Below, piece after piece: positions 44,921 to 54,565 of a DNA stretch of 64,000 nt. The notes under the pieces were generated by a model, which worked only from the letters and a program-made list of their open reading frames with translations, was not told the DNA's origin and did not search any database. The stretch's first letter is position 1. Each line of letters starts with the position of its first letter. The position numbers and the translations under genes were made by a program. Source of the DNA: Thermogutta sp039793925 (GTDB lineage: Bacteria > Planctomycetota > Planctomycetia > Pirellulales > Thermoguttaceae); assembly GCF_039793925.1 (NCBI RefSeq), contig NZ_JBAMME010000346.1, positions 1 to 64,000 of the forward strand, in the 5' to 3' direction.

Positions 44921-45332
44921 AGAGAACACCTCCCACTCAGGAAACCGTCCTTTGGTAAAAAAGATCGACTGGTTATTGCCGATTCTCGTTTCGTGGCGCA
45001 CCGACCTGTACCACGGACTCCTCTGTAGGATAATTTATCCTGGGGCCTCGACGATCAAGAAGGCCGCTGGCGAACCGAAGTGACTTGCTGAACCGACGGA
45101 CCTTGGCACGTTTGGGACATTTCGCAACGGGTTGCACATGCTTGCGACGCGCGATCGAAGTTCCGACAAAGTTGTCTGAGTGTGGAAGCATGGACGTGTG
45201 GTTCTAGGAACGGGATGGCAAGCGCGATACAATAGGCTAGCCGCGGAGGATAGCCCCGCTATTCGACGTTCCTTTCTCGTGTCGAACGCAGAATCTCGTG
45301 AAGGATTCGGCGCGGTAAAAGGAGTGATTCCG
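44921..45332. promoter_or_regulatory. 412-bp divergent intergenic region
   Basis: Region between the macrodomain gene and the GAF-AAA+ regulator. It should hold both promoters. A TTGGCAC at 45104-45110 suggests a sigma-54 -24 element, but the -12 GC is missing at the right spacing. No RNA fold or gene is visible. Confidence 0.4.
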
Positions 45333-47303
45333 GTGAATGTCCAACAGACTGATTATTCGTTGACTTCGGCAAGCGAACGTTTGCTGCGCGAAATACTCAT
45401 AGCGGCGTGCGATGCAAGCGATACGCGAACTTTTCTCCGGGCGCAAACCCCCACGCTTCGGGTCGCCCTCGGAGCCGATTTCGTGGGGCTGCTGGGCATC
45501 GATCCAAAACGTCACACCTGCGGGTGGATCTCCGAATCCGGGCACGCCGACGATAAACATCAGCACCGTTGGGCTGGTCTCGGTGACCGCAGCGAGCCTT
45601 GGGTCAATGGGTCTTGGTGCGCGTTTCCCTTATCGATAGACCGCCCGGAAGTCGTCTGGCTGGTAGCCAGATTTCCTCAGCCGGTGGCTACAACAGCCCA
45701 TCTGGACACGATGCGGGAATTCGCGGAGACGCTCGCCGCGGCCGTTGGTTTTGTGAGCCAGCGGGAACGCATCGCGGAAGAGTTGAAGAAGCGGGAAACG
45801 CTCCTGCGTATCACACAGCGATGGTCGCAGGTGCGACAGCTCCGGCCGCTGCTCACTGAAATTGCCCAGACGGCCGCCGAGTTTCTCCACGCAGATCGCG
45901 CCACCATCTTCCTCTGGGACCGTCAGGCTGGTCTGCTCATCGGCCGTCCTGCCCTGGGTGTGGAAGAGGAACTGCGGATACCGGATGACACCGGTATCGC
46001 GGGACGGGTTCTCAGCACGGGCAGACCACTACGTGTGGCGCGGGATTCAGCCGAGCAGCGCGCCATTGATCGGCGTGTGGATAGCCAACTCGGTTACCAC
46101 ACGGAAAACCTTTTGTGTGTGCCTCTGAAAACACGCACGGGAAGAATTCTGGGCGTATTTGAGGTTATGAACAAGAAGGATGGGGAGTTCACTGATGACG
46201 ATGAAGAGTCGCTTTTGGGTTTGGCGGAGCAGGCGGCAGCAGCTCTGGAAAGCGTCCGCGATTACGAGCAGGTGTTGCTCACTCGGCGGCAGATCGTGGA
46301 CGAGATGGCCGGTCGCGTCCAATTGGTGGGACGCTCGCCAGGGATCCTTCGCCTGCGGCGGGAGATCGAGCGATTGGCGGAAACGGATCTGCCGGTGCTG
46401 ATTTTGGGGGAAAACGGCACCGGAAAAGAAGTGGTCGCCCAATTGATTCACTATTTGGGCGAACGGCGTGAGCATCCCTTTATCGCCGTCAATTGTGCGG
46501 CCATTCCCGAAAGCCTCGCAGAGAGCGAACTTTTCGGCCATGAGAAAGGAGCGTTTACCGACGCCCATGAGAGCCGCCCCGGAAAATTCGAGCTCGCCCA
46601 CAATGGAACGATCTTTTTGGATGAGGTTGCCGAACTCAGTCCGGCGGCCCAGGCCAAGCTGTTGCGCGTCCTGGAAGAAAAAATGGTAACCCGGGTGGGC
46701 GGAACCCGACTGATCCCTGTGCATGCCCGGGTCATCGCCGCCACCAATCGCAACCTGCAACAGTGGGTGAAAGAGGGACGTTTTCGAGAGGATCTGTTTT
46801 ACCGACTGAACACGGTCACCTTGCAGATTCCTGCTCTCCGGGATCGGGGCGACGATATCATCCTTCTGGCTGAACACTTCCTGCGAGAGTTTTCTGCCAA
46901 AGCGCGGCGGCCTGTTCCCGAATTATCTTCAGAAGCGAAGCAGTTCCTCCTCCAGTACTCCTGGCCCGGAAACGTCCGAGAACTGCGGAACGCCATGGAG
47001 CGAATCGCGTATCTTTGCCCAAATCCCCGAATCGAAGTCATAGATCTCGGTCTGACGGGCGAACTCCGCCGCGAAGTTATGCCACTGGAGGGAATCGCCC
47101 CGGGCCTGAAGCTCCGCGAGGCTACTAAACAATTTCAAATCGCCTACATTTGCCGCACCATCCAATCAACTCAAAACAACGTGACACTGGCGGCGCGGCA
47201 GCTAGGACTCCATCGGGCTAATCTCTATCGCAAGATGCGTCAACTGGGAATTCGTGTCCAGCGTGCCGCGCAGCAGGCCGGCGAAGAACCCCACACCGAT
47301 TGA
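45333..47303 (+). CDS. GAF-domain AAA+ enhancer-binding-type transcription regulator
   Basis: A 656-residue regulator. The N-terminal third has a divergent GAF-like region, then a clear GAF domain (RITQRWSQVRQLRPLLTEIA, then IFLWDRQAGLLIGRPALGV and LLCVPLKTRTGRILGVFEVM). The AAA+ domain has Walker A ILGENGTGKEVVA, ESELFGHEKGAFTDA, Walker B NGTIFLDEVAEL and the RVGGTRLIPVHARVIAATN block. The C-terminal end is a Fis-type helix-turn-helix (NNVTLAARQLGLHRANLYRK). The sigma-54 contact loop GAFTGA reads GAFTDA (residues 406-411). I start at GTG 45333, which has AAAGGAGTG upstream. The frame is open to 45180. Target genes are unknown. Confidence 0.9.
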   Translation: MNVQQTDYSLTSASERLLREILIAACDASDTRTFLRAQTPTLRVALGADFVGLLGIDPKRHTCGWISESGHADDKHQHRWAGLGDRSEPWVNGSWCAFPLSIDRPEVVWLVARFPQPVATTAHLDTMREFAETLAAAVGFVSQRERIAEELKKRETLLRITQRWSQVRQLRPLLTEIAQTAAEFLHADRATIFLWDRQAGLLIGRPALGVEEELRIPDDTGIAGRVLSTGRPLRVARDSAEQRAIDRRVDSQLGYHTENLLCVPLKTRTGRILGVFEVMNKKDGEFTDDDEESLLGLAEQAAAALESVRDYEQVLLTRRQIVDEMAGRVQLVGRSPGILRLRREIERLAETDLPVLILGENGTGKEVVAQLIHYLGERREHPFIAVNCAAIPESLAESELFGHEKGAFTDAHESRPGKFELAHNGTIFLDEVAELSPAAQAKLLRVLEEKMVTRVGGTRLIPVHARVIAATNRNLQQWVKEGRFREDLFYRLNTVTLQIPALRDRGDDIILLAEHFLREFSAKARRPVPELSSEAKQFLLQYSWPGNVRELRNAMERIAYLCPNPRIEVIDLGLTGELRREVMPLEGIAPGLKLREATKQFQIAYICRTIQSTQNNVTLAARQLGLHRANLYRKMRQLGIRVQRAAQQAGEEPHTD

Positions 47304-47427
47304 GCGTGTCACTTTCGGTCACGATTTCGTCCCGTCTTGCAAATGGAAAGCCCATTCCTGGACGAATAGCTCCCCCGGCCCCCACCGAGACGTGGCAAGC
47401 TTTCGCGCTTCGCGGTTCGTCCCCAAC

Positions 47428-48270
47428 TCAGTCGAGGTTGATCTTGGATTTCCCGGCCGTGTTTCGAAGGAAAGCAATCACCTGGGGGACGTCGTGCTCT
47501 GCTACGCTGTGGATCAAGAGTGCCCCGTCGAATCCGTGATCAGAGAGCAACTGCAAATAACAGGAATAGTCGACGAGCGGTTCGCCAAATTTTGCAGCCA
47601 TCCCGGTGCGGACAACGTCCTTTGCATGGGCGGCCACAATGGAGGGGCCCAACAATCTGACGGCTTGCTCCAGAATTTGGTTTCGATCAATGGAACCAGC
47701 TTCGGGCAGGATGTTGACGGGATCTAAAATGACCCGCAACCGCGGATGTTGGAATTCTTCCAAAAGTCGTTGCGCCTTTTGAGGAGAATCCACCACATTG
47801 TTGGCTTCGGGCTCAAAGGCAAGGATCACCTGATACCGGTCAGCCAGCGTCAGGGCCTCTTCCATCGTTCGTGACATGTCCTCCCACGCTTGGGGGGTTT
47901 GGTTCTCCGGATGCCATCTCCACATATCCAGCGGATCACGGGTTCCGGTACACACCGCCACGATGGCTCCTCCCAAATCTCGGCACACGGAACAGACCGT
48001 CGAGAACCGCGCGAGATATTCGCGACGATACCCCTCATCAGGATGGGCCATATTGAACGTCCCTGAAAACGTGGCAATTTTCAGGCCCCGTGCGGTTAGC
48101 TCTCGGCGAATCTGATCAACCGTCCGGGCATCCACTTCGTGCGGCAGAGCCTCTCCCACGATCGGCTGGAGCGTGAAATGAATCCATTGGATGCCCATGT
48201 CGGTGATCACGTCGAGTGACTGCTGCCATCGCGGGCGGGTGAAGATTTTCATGAAGATGCCGAGTTTCAT
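47428..48270 (-). CDS. sugar phosphate isomerase/epimerase-like TIM-barrel protein
   Basis: A 280-residue xylose isomerase-like (AP endonuclease 2-type) TIM barrel. Visible metal-site segments are LAFEPEANNVVDSP, LRVILDPVNILPEAG and IVAAHAKDVV. Family members isomerise or epimerise sugars, ketoses or inositols with a divalent metal. The substrate cannot be told. It begins with MKLGIFMKIFTRPRWQQSL, a regular first strand. It converges on the GAF-AAA+ gene with 124 bp between and no clear terminator. Nothing nearby identifies a pathway. Confidence 0.85.
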   Translation of the reverse strand: MKLGIFMKIFTRPRWQQSLDVITDMGIQWIHFTLQPIVGEALPHEVDARTVDQIRRELTARGLKIATFSGTFNMAHPDEGYRREYLARFSTVCSVCRDLGGAIVAVCTGTRDPLDMWRWHPENQTPQAWEDMSRTMEEALTLADRYQVILAFEPEANNVVDSPQKAQRLLEEFQHPRLRVILDPVNILPEAGSIDRNQILEQAVRLLGPSIVAAHAKDVVRTGMAAKFGEPLVDYSCYLQLLSDHGFDGALLIHSVAEHDVPQVIAFLRNTAGKSKINLD

Positions 48271-48671
48271 GGATTTTTATGCAAATGAAAATTGTTCACA
48301 GCCCTCATCCTTTGTGCTTCAGGGCAGACACGCAAGAGGTCTCGCAGTTGGGATGGACAAAAGTACCCCCATTCTGATCCCCCTCGTGCGATACCTCAAG
48401 CTACACTTTTCAATGGGAAGCTCTCGAACCGTCCGACTGGAGCGGGTCCATCCTCGAAAGGAAGATTCTTTCGACACATGTCAGAATTTTCCGACACACA
48501 CGATCGATTGGATGCTGACGTCTTTGACGAATTGACCTTTCATTCCGGCAAGGACAATCCGTTGCCATGTGACGGCCGACCTTGGCGACGGAACAGGAAC
48601 CAGCGAGGATGTTGCTCGCCGTAGAATGACGATTTTCCGCTGTCAGGACGACACTGGGAAGGAACCGCAAT
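48271..48671. other. 401-bp divergent intergenic region
   Basis: Promoter space for the isomerase-like gene (leftward) and the HDOD gene (rightward). Several open frames span it on both strands but none has motifs or ribosome sites. No terminator or RNA fold was found. Confidence 0.4.
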
Positions 48672-50351
48672 ATGTCGCAGCTTGAAGTCGCAAGCTCGAA
48701 AACAGCCCAAAAACTCGCAGCGATCGCGGGAAATCTTTACACCCTGCCCGCGGTCGCTCTCAAAGTCCTAGAACTGGTGGAACGTCCCGACGTGGACACC
48801 GCTATTCTCCGGGAGTGTATCGAGAAAGACCCCGCACTGGCGGCCAAAATTCTGAAAGTGGTCAATAGCTCACTCTACGGGCCTGCCCAACCGATTGGTG
48901 ATTTAGGACAGGCCCTGGCCTTTTTGGGCGCAAAACCGCTTAAACTTCTGGTGCTGGGGTTTAGTCTTCCTCCGAAGCTGTTCCACGGTTTGGAAGCCAG
49001 GGTTCTTGCCTACTACTGGCGCCGCAGTCTCACGAAGGCCGTGGCCGCGCGCGAACTCAGCGAACATCTCCGGCATCGATCCAGCGACGAATGTTTCCTC
49101 GCCGGCCTTTTACAGGACCTTGGGCTCCTGGTCTTCATCCAGGCACTTGGCTCTCCCTTCCAGCGGTTTATTGAAAAGGTACTGGAACAGCGAGAGGATC
49201 TCTATAGAAGGGAGTGCGAAGTTTTCGGATTTGATCACCGTGACGTCTCCGCTGCCCTCCTCCGGCACTGGGGAATGCCCCCGAGCATTGCCGACGCCCT
49301 CAGTGCGGAGGTCGAATCAATGTCTCCGGTGACGGCCGAAATTCGGAGTCGCCGGGCAATTTTGCAAGTCGCCGAGTCAGCAGCCATGCTGCTTGCCGAG
49401 GCTCGAAGCGACGTCTGGCCGGCCTGGCAACTGGGCGTGGAATCCCTGGGTGAAGGTCAAACGCGTGTCAAGCCGGACGACCTCCTCCGGCAAATTCACA
49501 TGAAGGTCTTGCAACTAGGTGAAGTGCTCTCTCTCCGCCTGCCTCCGGGAGAAAATGTGGAAAAAATCCTTGCCCGTGCCCACAATGCTTTAGCCCGTGA
49601 AGCGGAAGCAGTGGCCGCGGTTCTGCTTTGTCCCGAGAGTCCGCCTACCGCGCAACTAGCAGCTCGCGCCACGGAAGACGAGGAACTCGAACGGACTCTC
49701 AATCACTACATCGAGCAGGGTGGCGAGTCGGCCGGGTGCATGTCGGAAAAAAGCCTCACGATCGCCAACCTGCAAAAAGGCTGGAGCAACGCCCCTGACC
49801 GCAGCAAAGTTTTCGAAACCCACCGAGGCATCCGGCCGGAAAGTCAGGAAAGCCTCGAAAAGTACGATGTCACGTCCCCTGCCAGCGACCCCGGTTTGCT
49901 GGGCGCTTTGCGGAATGCCGTGACCTGGTGCCGCACCAACCGTTGCGGTCTGAGCCTGGTGCTGATTGATTATCTCGAACTAGGCGATCTGGTCGTGCGT
50001 CTTGGCCCCGGAATTCTGGACACTCTTCAAAACGTGTTATTCAAAGCCTGCCAGGGGCTGGAACACCCGGGTAGTGTTACATGGCCGTTTGGAGATGCCG
50101 GCTGTGCGTGGATTCTGCCAGACTGCGAACGCGAGCTGGCCGTCACCTACGCCCATGAATTGATGCGCCGTCTCCGCTCGGTCTTTGCCGCGTCCTGGAA
50201 CGTGGCGGTCCGGCTCCGCTTGGGTGTCTCGTATGTGGCAACCCCGGCCCCCAATTTTCCGCCTGAGGATCTTCTCGTCGCTGCGGAGCGATGTCTTTTT
50301 GGATCCGGCGCTTGCGGTGGGGGCGTCGTCAAAAGCATCGAAATTTACTGA
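48672..50351 (+). CDS. HDOD-domain protein with degenerate GGDEF-like C-terminus
   Basis: A 559-residue cytoplasmic protein. Residues about 15-215 are an HDOD domain (YTLPAVALKVLELVERPDVD, KDPALAAKILKVVNSSLYG, CFLAGLLQDLGLLVFIQAL), which resembles HD phosphohydrolases but generally lacks the metal ligands. A helical middle follows. From about residue 415 to the end the pattern resembles a diguanylate cyclase fold (LSLVLIDYLELGDLVVRLG, then LRLGVSYVATPAPNFPPEDL and LLVAAERCLF). Where GGDEF should stand, near residue 470, it reads FGDAGCAWILP. It is therefore probably a non-catalytic signalling protein. Confidence 0.85.
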   Translation: MSQLEVASSKTAQKLAAIAGNLYTLPAVALKVLELVERPDVDTAILRECIEKDPALAAKILKVVNSSLYGPAQPIGDLGQALAFLGAKPLKLLVLGFSLPPKLFHGLEARVLAYYWRRSLTKAVAARELSEHLRHRSSDECFLAGLLQDLGLLVFIQALGSPFQRFIEKVLEQREDLYRRECEVFGFDHRDVSAALLRHWGMPPSIADALSAEVESMSPVTAEIRSRRAILQVAESAAMLLAEARSDVWPAWQLGVESLGEGQTRVKPDDLLRQIHMKVLQLGEVLSLRLPPGENVEKILARAHNALAREAEAVAAVLLCPESPPTAQLAARATEDEELERTLNHYIEQGGESAGCMSEKSLTIANLQKGWSNAPDRSKVFETHRGIRPESQESLEKYDVTSPASDPGLLGALRNAVTWCRTNRCGLSLVLIDYLELGDLVVRLGPGILDTLQNVLFKACQGLEHPGSVTWPFGDAGCAWILPDCERELAVTYAHELMRRLRSVFAASWNVAVRLRLGVSYVATPAPNFPPEDLLVAAERCLFGSGACGGGVVKSIEIY

Positions 50352-50498
50352 GCGCCCTTCTTGTGCCCATACGGGTTGGAACGCTGTCTCCGCCAGTCTT
50401 GCCTGCGCAACTCATCCCCGCACAATTACATGACAAGAGGAAAATATGCTGGGAGCTCAGCCGTTTACTTTGCCACAGATATTGGAAGGTTAACCGGG

Positions 50499-51479
50499 AT
50501 GAAACACACTGGCGCACGCCCCTGGGAAACAGATGCTCCCATCCGCGTTGGTATTTCAGCGTGTCTTTTGGGACAACTCGTCCGATACGACGGCACCCAT
50601 AAGCATGATCCTTTCCTCAGCCAAACTCTGGGACGCTACGTGGAATGGGTACCCGTGTGTCCGGAGGTGGAAATTGGCCTGGGTGTTCCCCGACCAACGC
50701 TGCGTCTGGAGTGGCGTGAAAAAGAGGTCGCATTGATCATGCCGAGCGAGAATCGAGACCTCACAAATGTCATGCGACGGTTTGCAGCTCGGCGTATCAA
50801 AGATTTGATGGACGCCGACATCTGCGGATATGTGCTCAAAAAAAATTCCCCCAGTTGCGGAATGGAACGCGTCAAAGTTTACAAGCCGGAGGGCCAACCG
50901 GCGGGAACCTCTCGTGGAATCTTCGCCGATGTTCTGCTCCAAAAAATGCCCTACCTGCCCGTGGAAGAGGAAGGCCGTCTCCATGACCCCCGACTTCGAG
51001 AAAACTGGATCACGCGGATTTTTGCTTTTCACCGCCTGAAAACACTTTGGGCGTCGCGTTGGACACTCCACGACCTTGTAGACTTCCACACCGCTCACAA
51101 GTACCTTCTTCTCGCCCATTCGCCACAGCATTACAAGACTCTGGGCCAGCTTGTTGCGCAGGCAAAAGAATTCTCCCGCGCAGAATTGAAGTCCCAGTAT
51201 GAGGCGGAATTCATGACCGCCTTAAAGCGACTGGCCACCCCCGCCAAGAACTGCAACGTTCTCCAACACATGCTCGGTTTTTTTAAAAAGGAACTTCCCG
51301 AGGATGTCCGGAAAGAAATTCGGGAGGCTATTGAGGACTACCGGCAGGGGATTGTCCCGCTCATCGTTCCAATCACCCTGATCGCCCATTACGCCAGACG
51401 GCTTCAAATTGAGTATCTTCTCAACCAGGTCTATCTTTCGCCACATCCCAAGGAATTGGCCCTCCGCAATCACGTTTGA
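50499..51479 (+). CDS. DUF523-DUF1722 fusion protein (YbgA / thiouracil desulfurase-like)
   Basis: A 326-residue protein. The N-terminal DUF523 has ISACLLGQLVRYDGTHKHD, VPVCPEVEIGLGVPR and KKNSPSCGMERVKVY. The three cysteines in these blocks occupy positions that hold a 4Fe-4S cluster in TudS, a desulfurase of the DUF523 family. The C-terminal half is DUF1722 (DFHTAHKYLLLAHSPQHYKT, then NVLQHMLGFFKKEL), as in E. coli YbgA, of unknown role. A GGAAGG site precedes ATG 50499. The frame is open to 50361 with no support for the extra residues. It is transcribed in the same direction as the HDOD gene, about 150 bp away. Confidence 0.9.
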   Translation: MKHTGARPWETDAPIRVGISACLLGQLVRYDGTHKHDPFLSQTLGRYVEWVPVCPEVEIGLGVPRPTLRLEWREKEVALIMPSENRDLTNVMRRFAARRIKDLMDADICGYVLKKNSPSCGMERVKVYKPEGQPAGTSRGIFADVLLQKMPYLPVEEEGRLHDPRLRENWITRIFAFHRLKTLWASRWTLHDLVDFHTAHKYLLLAHSPQHYKTLGQLVAQAKEFSRAELKSQYEAEFMTALKRLATPAKNCNVLQHMLGFFKKELPEDVRKEIREAIEDYRQGIVPLIVPITLIAHYARRLQIEYLLNQVYLSPHPKELALRNHV

Positions 51480-51541
51480 CTGCTCCGCCGGATGCCGCTT
51501 TCCGATTTTTTGAATGAGGTGAAAATTCCCCGAGCGGGTTC

Positions 51542-54334
51542 TCAGGTCTCGCCAGAACTCATTGCGCCGGCACGAATGACGCGGAGGAGATACCATTCGC
51601 ATTGCACCTGTTCGGCAGGTGACTCTGCGCGAAGGAAAAGCCGAATCGTCACCTTCCTACCGTTTAAGTGAGAAACATCCACCCGAAAAGGCTCCGGGAG
51701 TGTAGCAGTGCCCCGCTCAGGAACGGCGGTATCCCCTAACGATTGGCCGTCGGCGAGAACTTCTAGCCGGACTCCGGGGGTTCTTGAAGGCCGGCAAACC
51801 AGGACTTCCAGCGCTTGCGCATCGGCTGGCAGGAGGATGGTTCGCTCGATAGCGAAATTTCCCCGAAAAACGTGTGTCCAGCGGAATTCCGGCGGGCTCC
51901 CCCTCTGATCAAGATAGCTCACAACCTGCGGGCCCTGGATTGCATCTGATTCCGGCGCGACAATCCGCCATCCTTCCCAGCAAGGAAAGAGCAGCACTTG
52001 CCGCCGATGGATCTCCTGAAGAAGTTTTTCGGTATCCACCACCAGGGTCGGCTCAAGCCAGTCGGCCAGATCTCGAATATTCCATGGATCGGCAGCGAGA
52101 GGCCGTTCCCCTTCTGCCTCGTCCACTTTCAAGACAAGCTGCGCGTTTTCCAGATTTTTGCCGACAAGAGAAATCTCGCCGGGCTCGAAAACACGTTGGG
52201 AACCAACCAGCACGGGAGAACGAGCCAGCGTCTCTGTCGTGGCACCCGCAAGCAACACTTCTCCCCAAATGCAGCCGCCGTCACCCGCTTCTGAATCAAT
52301 GCCCAATTCAAGGCGGACGCCATTCACCCACGGATGGAGAGGGTAAGTCAACTGGGTCCCCGAGGTCACTCCGATTCCCCAGCCATAGAGCCGTCCAGCG
52401 CTGTGGAGAGGTCGCCCCAAGAGGTTCGCATCGAGATGATAGCCCCATCGTGCACCCAGCGTGCTCGCCTCTTGATACCTCACTCCTTCCAGGCGTGTCA
52501 GCGGGACTTCGCCAGGCCCATAGACTCTTCGCCATATGATTGCCCGATGCGGGATCCACAAAGGTTGCGTGCTCCAGGGTGGCTGCACCATGTGATACCA
52601 ACTGTCGGGAAGACTCTTGTCGCCGCGTGCTCGCGGCCAGAATCGCTTCAGTGATGTGGTTACCCGTAGTCCGTCCGCACACTCGATCTCCATCAAAATA
52701 TCATCAGGCCCGGTGATCAGTCCCACACGGGACCGGATGACGCTCTCCCATGGATTCAGGTCCGGCAGGTGGAGTTCGGCCAATTCATCGAAGGCAAACT
52801 GTTCGATTCCCTCTTCAGTAAGCAACCGAACGCCTTTTTCCGTCCATTGCACCGCCCGATAGCGAACTCGGCGTCCATCCGTCAGAAAAGCCCAACCCGG
52901 CTGATATTCCTCGCCCACGGATTTCCAGACCACTCGTTTCACCGCAGCGGTAACGATGTCGATGTGGTCCTGGAACGGCCCATCAGGCCAATAAACACGC
53001 GAGTAAGGATAAACACGGAGCCGAGCCGGCCACGTCCGGTTATCTTTGACCTCGGCAGGTCGAGCACTGTCCACCTTCCCCGGCAACCGATCGCCCCCCA
53101 CAAACTCGATGTAACCCTCAGCGGGAACCATCTGGCGGCCAGGTTGAGTATCCACAATCCAGCGGATGCGGATGTCATCTCCGAACAGTTTCCGGCCACC
53201 CAATTCCGGGACATCCCCAGGGTCCCCCCAGCCCGCGATTTCGGGCCCGGTAAGCAAAGAGCCATCTGTCCATTCCGCGACAAAACGCTCATATTGAACC
53301 GGCGTTTCCTCAAATCGCGCGAAAAGATGTTGTGCCTCCGGTCGCCGGCTGCGGTAGCCAAGGTAGCGGTATATTCCCAGAAGATAATTCCGCGTGGAAG
53401 AAGACAGCTCCTTGACCTGGCGAACATTTCGAAATGCCAGCTCGTCCGCGACAAGGTTCATCACCAGTGTGTTCAGCGGATCAAAATAGTCGGGTTTATC
53501 TTTCTCCGCGTGGAGAGTTTTCTGAGCGGGATTCATCACGCTCGGGATGTCGGTGACGTCCACGGCACCCAAAAAATGTCCAAAACTATGAACCAATGTC
53601 ATCAACTGCATCTGCGCCGTGTACGTCTGTTGCACATCCGGGATCACCAGATGAGACTCGAAGAGCCCCAGTGGATAATGGAATTCACCGTTACCGGCCA
53701 CGCGAAGCTGGCTGCTCACTCCCAGGACGAGAAGGACGTCATCTGGCCTCACTTTGCGGCGAAAATCATCGAGCAGCGATTCCACCGACTGGAAGGCATT
53801 ATCCGAGGTCCACGTTCCGACCCTGACAATCTGGAAGCGAACACCGCAAAACCATTCCACAAACTTGGAAGCCTCCTCCACCTGCCTACGCAATCGCGGC
53901 TCCCACACCTCGCGGACAGCCGGCTGCTCCTCGTCTACAAATAGAGCGACGGGAATTGTGGTCGTCCGCTGATCCATTTTTTGGGACGGTGCTATCCACA
54001 CACCGGGGCGAAGATTCCCCACATGCACCTGCCGCAGGACGATTGACTCTCCCTGAAGCGCTATTTCGTAAATCGTGTTGAGTTCAGCCCGCTCTTCCAG
54101 AGATGAAGAACCCGCCTTAACACCGACAACCGGCGACGTCGTGGCAAAGACGGGAACCAATCCTCCACTGGGTATCCGAAACGCCCGTGGTTGGGAGGTC
54201 CCATCTCGAATTTCTACCTCGGCCTCTGACTCCAGTTTATTAACGAGTACGACCACACCTGCCCACGCACTGTGGGTCGTCGCCGCGAATGATAAAACAA
54301 CCAACAGGAAAAAGTTGGACAGCGGTCCGCGCAT
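51542..54334 (-). CDS. large secreted metzincin-like protein with carbohydrate-binding tail, likely pseudopeptidase
   Basis: A 930-residue protein with a signal peptide (FFLLVVLSFAATTHSAWA). Residues about 130-330 have the context of a metzincin peptidase: TLVHSFGHFLGAVDV, then the PSVMNP turn. The helix reads HSFGH where active enzymes have HExxH, so the catalytic Glu is Ser (residues 249-253). Three metal ligands (His, His, Asp) are kept. After several repeated beta-rich regions (TDGRRVRYRAV, then LTEEGIEQFAFDELAEL, resembling SLA1-like modules) there is an NPCBM-like domain near residues 665-750 (GVTSGTQLTYPLHPWVNGVR). It precedes two ceramidase-like genes on the map but is last in their direction. 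Confidence 0.75.
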   Translation of the reverse strand: MRGPLSNFFLLVVLSFAATTHSAWAGVVVLVNKLESEAEVEIRDGTSQPRAFRIPSGGLVPVFATTSPVVGVKAGSSSLEERAELNTIYEIALQGESIVLRQVHVGNLRPGVWIAPSQKMDQRTTTIPVALFVDEEQPAVREVWEPRLRRQVEEASKFVEWFCGVRFQIVRVGTWTSDNAFQSVESLLDDFRRKVRPDDVLLVLGVSSQLRVAGNGEFHYPLGLFESHLVIPDVQQTYTAQMQLMTLVHSFGHFLGAVDVTDIPSVMNPAQKTLHAEKDKPDYFDPLNTLVMNLVADELAFRNVRQVKELSSSTRNYLLGIYRYLGYRSRRPEAQHLFARFEETPVQYERFVAEWTDGSLLTGPEIAGWGDPGDVPELGGRKLFGDDIRIRWIVDTQPGRQMVPAEGYIEFVGGDRLPGKVDSARPAEVKDNRTWPARLRVYPYSRVYWPDGPFQDHIDIVTAAVKRVVWKSVGEEYQPGWAFLTDGRRVRYRAVQWTEKGVRLLTEEGIEQFAFDELAELHLPDLNPWESVIRSRVGLITGPDDILMEIECADGLRVTTSLKRFWPRARGDKSLPDSWYHMVQPPWSTQPLWIPHRAIIWRRVYGPGEVPLTRLEGVRYQEASTLGARWGYHLDANLLGRPLHSAGRLYGWGIGVTSGTQLTYPLHPWVNGVRLELGIDSEAGDGGCIWGEVLLAGATTETLARSPVLVGSQRVFEPGEISLVGKNLENAQLVLKVDEAEGERPLAADPWNIRDLADWLEPTLVVDTEKLLQEIHRRQVLLFPCWEGWRIVAPESDAIQGPQVVSYLDQRGSPPEFRWTHVFRGNFAIERTILLPADAQALEVLVCRPSRTPGVRLEVLADGQSLGDTAVPERGTATLPEPFRVDVSHLNGRKVTIRLFLRAESPAEQVQCEWYLLRVIRAGAMSSGET

Positions 54335-54565
54335 GAATAACCATCGCGAGGATAGGGCGATGTTGGGAATGACAATGAGAGGAAAAAATAACGTCCTGCT
54401 CACCGGCATGGGGACTGCTCCGGAGTCTGTCGCGGTGGTCCCTCCGTTCGGCGAACTTCTGGGGTTCTAAACCAGATCAAAGTCAAAATTGGCTGAGACA
54501 CGACGCTCGAGCCCTTTGACTTTTCTCGATCTTTTACGCGGGAACCTGCCCGTTTTGAAGTGCAG

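Noticed and set aside
45104..45120. TTGGCAC as part of a sigma-54 promoter
   Set aside because: The -12 position reads AC instead of GC at the required spacing.
52769..53944. 391-codon rightward open frame
   Set aside because: Antisense to the metzincin-like gene and without recognisable domains.
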